DNA from: Armatimonadota bacterium | GTDB taxonomy: Bacteria > Armatimonadota > Armatimonadia > Armatimonadales > Capsulimonadaceae | Direction: 5' to 3' | Assembly (NCBI GenBank): GCA_025353925.1 | Contig: JANXNV010000031.1 | Coordinates: 1-34,827 of the forward strand | Length of the DNA: 34,827 nucleotides | Part shown: positions 33,276 through 34,827 of the stretch, in pieces | Numbering within the stretch: position 1 is the stretch's first letter | Layout: every line of letters begins with the position of its first letter | Program-made: the position numbers and the translations under genes | Notes under the pieces: model-generated | Told to the model about the DNA's origin: nothing | What the model saw: only the letters and a program-made list of their open reading frames with translations | Database searches by the model: none

Positions 33276-34178
33276 ATGACTACCTTCCCCAAATCTTTAG
33301 ACGCCTTCCTCTCCAATATGTCCGCAGAGCGCGGCCTGTCCCAAAACACGCTGACGGCTTATCAGTATGACCTGACGCAGTTCTTCGAATTTCTTTCCGC
33401 CCAGCAAGTCACGTCTGTCAGTGCGATCACACCGGGCCATGTCTACGACTTTCTGGCTCACTTGCGCCGGATCGGGCAGCGTCCGGCCAGTGTTTCCCGG
33501 AAGCTGATCTCAATCAAGATGTGGATGCAGTTTCTGTGCCGAGACGGACTGCGTAAAGATGACCCGACAAGCCGGCTGGACAAAATCAAGCCGCCGCCGC
33601 TGCGTCTGCCGCATACCCTTTCCTTGATTGAGATCGAACGACTGATTGTGGCTCCCACCACCGAGACCCCGACGGGACTGCGGGACCGGGCCATGCTGGA
33701 GATGATGTACGGCTGTGGCCTGCGGGTCTCGGAGCTGGTTACTTTGAAGTCAGGCGATGTGGACACACGCGCCGGTCTGGTCCGGCCTTTCGGGAAAGGC
33801 GGCAAGGAGCGTCAAGTGCCAATGGGCGACGGCATTCGCGACAGCCTCGCGGCCTATCTCAAATCCAGCCGTCCAAAGCTGCTGGAAAAGAAGCCGCCGA
33901 CGACCGCGCTCTTCGTGACGCACCGGGGCGGGCCGATGACTCGGCAGCATTTTCTGGTACTGGTCAAAACCTATGCGCGGCAGGCACAAATCGCCAAAAC
34001 CATCTCCCCTCATATCCTGCGGCATTCGTTCGCCACCCATCTGCTGTCCGGCGGAGCCGATCTGCGGGCGATCCAGGAGATGCTCGGCCATGTCAGCGTG
34101 CAGACCACCCAGCGGTACACGCGGGTGGATGTCGCCCGACTGCGCGAAGCCTACGACAAAGCACATCCGAGGGCCTGA
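33276..34178 (+). CDS. xerD: site-specific tyrosine recombinase XerD-like
   Basis: A 300-residue tyrosine recombinase of normal XerC/XerD length. The N-terminal SAM-like core-binding domain (LDAFLSNMSAERGLSQNTLTAYQYDLTQF) is followed by the catalytic domain. The catalytic residues are Arg in YGCGLRVSEL, Lys in GKGGKERQVP, His-x-x-Arg in HILRHSFATH, His in MLGHVSVQTTQ and the Tyr nucleophile in QRYTRV. These enzymes resolve chromosome dimers at dif and need a partner recombinase. The choice of D over C rests on its position ahead of deoB, as in Bacillus (ripX-drm). The start codon has no clear ribosome-binding site. Confidence 0.92.
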   Translation: MTTFPKSLDAFLSNMSAERGLSQNTLTAYQYDLTQFFEFLSAQQVTSVSAITPGHVYDFLAHLRRIGQRPASVSRKLISIKMWMQFLCRDGLRKDDPTSRLDKIKPPPLRLPHTLSLIEIERLIVAPTTETPTGLRDRAMLEMMYGCGLRVSELVTLKSGDVDTRAGLVRPFGKGGKERQVPMGDGIRDSLAAYLKSSRPKLLEKKPPTTALFVTHRGGPMTRQHFLVLVKTYARQAQIAKTISPHILRHSFATHLLSGGADLRAIQEMLGHVSVQTTQRYTRVDVARLREAYDKAHPRA

Positions 34179-34181
34179 AGT

Positions 34182-34827
34182 ATGCGCCGCGTAATTTTAA
34201 TCGTTCTGGACGGCTGCGGGGTGGGGGCCATGCCCGACGCCGCACTGTACGGCACATTAGACCCTTTGAGCGCGACCCTGCCGCATGTCGCGGAGGCGGT
34301 CGGCGGGCTGAACCTGCCGACTTTGCAGACGCTGGGCCTCGGGAATATCGTGCCGATTCTCGGCGTGCCGCCCGCTGAAGCTCTCGGCGGCTGGGGCCGT
34401 CTGGCGGAGGCTTCGGCGGGCAAAGACAGCGTTGCAGGGCACTGGGAGCTGATGGGTGTCGTGACGGAAACGCCGTTTCCGACGTACCCCAATGGCTTCC
34501 CACTGGACGTCATCGCGGAATTCGAAGCGCGGATCGGGCGGGGCACTCTCGGCAACTTGGCCGGGTCCGGGACGGAGATGCTGAAACGCTTCGGGGCGGA
34601 GCATCTGGCGACCGGTAAGCCGATTGTGTACACGTCGGCGGACAGCGTGTTTCAGATCGCGGCGCATGAGTCGGTTGTGCCTCTCGAAACACTCTACGAA
34701 ATGTGCGCGGCGGCCCGGGAGATGCTGATCTCGCCGAACGCTGTCCTGCGCGTGATCGCGCGGCCTTTCATCGGGGATGGCCCGGAGGATTTCCAGCGGA
34801 CGCAGAATCGACGCGATTTTCCGCTGG
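34182..34827 (+). CDS. deoB: phosphopentomutase, 3'-truncated by the window
   Basis: A frame open to the end of the window, absent from the ORF track because its stop lies outside. It starts [24 protein letters not shown], the DeoB N-terminus with the metal-binding Asp. [14 protein letters not shown] is the active-site block; the phosphorylated residue, Thr in the characterised enzyme, is Ser here (a substitution I believe is known in other DeoB proteins). [11 protein letters not shown] and [34 protein letters not shown] follow as in the family. It interconverts ribose or deoxyribose 1- and 5-phosphate in nucleoside salvage. GAGG lies upstream of the ATG, and the gap to xerD is three bases. 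Confidence 0.94.
   Translation, partial: MRRVILIVLDGCGVGAMPDAALYGTLDPLSATLPHVAEAVGGLNLPTLQTLGLGNIVPILGVPPAEALGGWGRLAEASAGKDSVAGHWELMGVVTETPFPTYPNGFPLDVIAEFEARIGRGTLGNLAGSGTEMLKRFGAEHLATGKPIVYTSADSVFQIAAHESVVPLETLYEMCAAAREMLISPNAVLRVIARPFIGDGPEDFQRTQNRRDFPL

Noticed and set aside
34414-34433. Catalytic Thr to Ser change in DeoB as a novelty
   Set aside because: Ser is chemically equivalent and I believe other DeoB proteins carry KDS at this position, so it is noted in the gene entry only.

Overview
The window looks like a piece of a GC-rich (roughly 58-60 % by eye) chromosome from a free-living, Gram-negative-type bacterium. My best guess is the phylum Armatimonadota (Capsulimonas-like). The clues are two secreted proteins with a PEP-CTERM sorting tail (PEA..., a hydrophobic stretch, RRK), a HAF-repeat protein, a GH30 glycoside hydrolase with a ricin-type lectin domain, a beta-helix carbohydrate-active-type protein, and housekeeping genes arranged accD-accA-hisS and xerD-deoB. 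The phylum is an inference and no rRNA is present to test it. I see no CRISPR array, tRNA, rRNA or complete insertion sequence.

Layout. 1-3381: the 3' part of an AAA+ ATPase gene followed by a giant duplicated ABC-2-like membrane protein, ending in a bidirectional terminator shared with dnaK. 3448-8443 (minus): dnaK with a consensus housekeeping promoter, a HAF-repeat PEP-CTERM protein with a sigma54-type promoter, and a di-heme cytochrome c peroxidase-like protein. 8691-9486 (plus): a CsbD-family stress protein behind a sigmaB-like promoter, then mscL. 9531-20357: mainly secreted or envelope proteins (GH30, DUF1223, a Met/His-rich micro-protein, a b561-type cytochrome, a hypothetical protein, a beta-helix protein, a second PEP-CTERM protein, an aldo/keto reductase, a predicted beta-propeller and a Gly/Pro-rich protein). 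20476-24470: a small secreted protein, then accD-accA-hisS-DUF4149 with overlapping or nearly touching ends. 24319-25616 (minus): a GNAT acetyltransferase, then a ribbon-helix-helix regulator plus a two-TM protein preceded by a three-copy 11-bp operator-like repeat. 25808-28321: a secreted ARPP-1-like protein, VKOR and a DsbA-like thioredoxin, apparently an envelope disulfide-forming operon, converging on a transglutaminase-like gene. 29308-33053: a small protein, an acyl-carrier-like protein, a nucleotidyltransferase-fold protein and a Ycf46-like AAA ATPase whose Walker A motif is interrupted by an intein with LAGLIDADG-type motifs. 33276-end: xerD and the 5' part of deoB.

The most noteworthy items are the P-loop intein; an AccA whose usual PGAYPG motif is replaced by AAAAAD; distinct promoter classes that match the gene they precede (sigma54-like before a PEP-CTERM gene, sigmaB-like before csbD); the 11-bp iterated operator before the RHH gene; the VKOR-DsbA-ARPP-1 operon; and two perfect inverted repeats in intergenic DNA (51 bp and 36 bp arms). 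Nothing here is clearly a new defence or mobile system. The least explained gene group is the small protein / ACP-like / nucleotidyltransferase / intein-AAA cluster.
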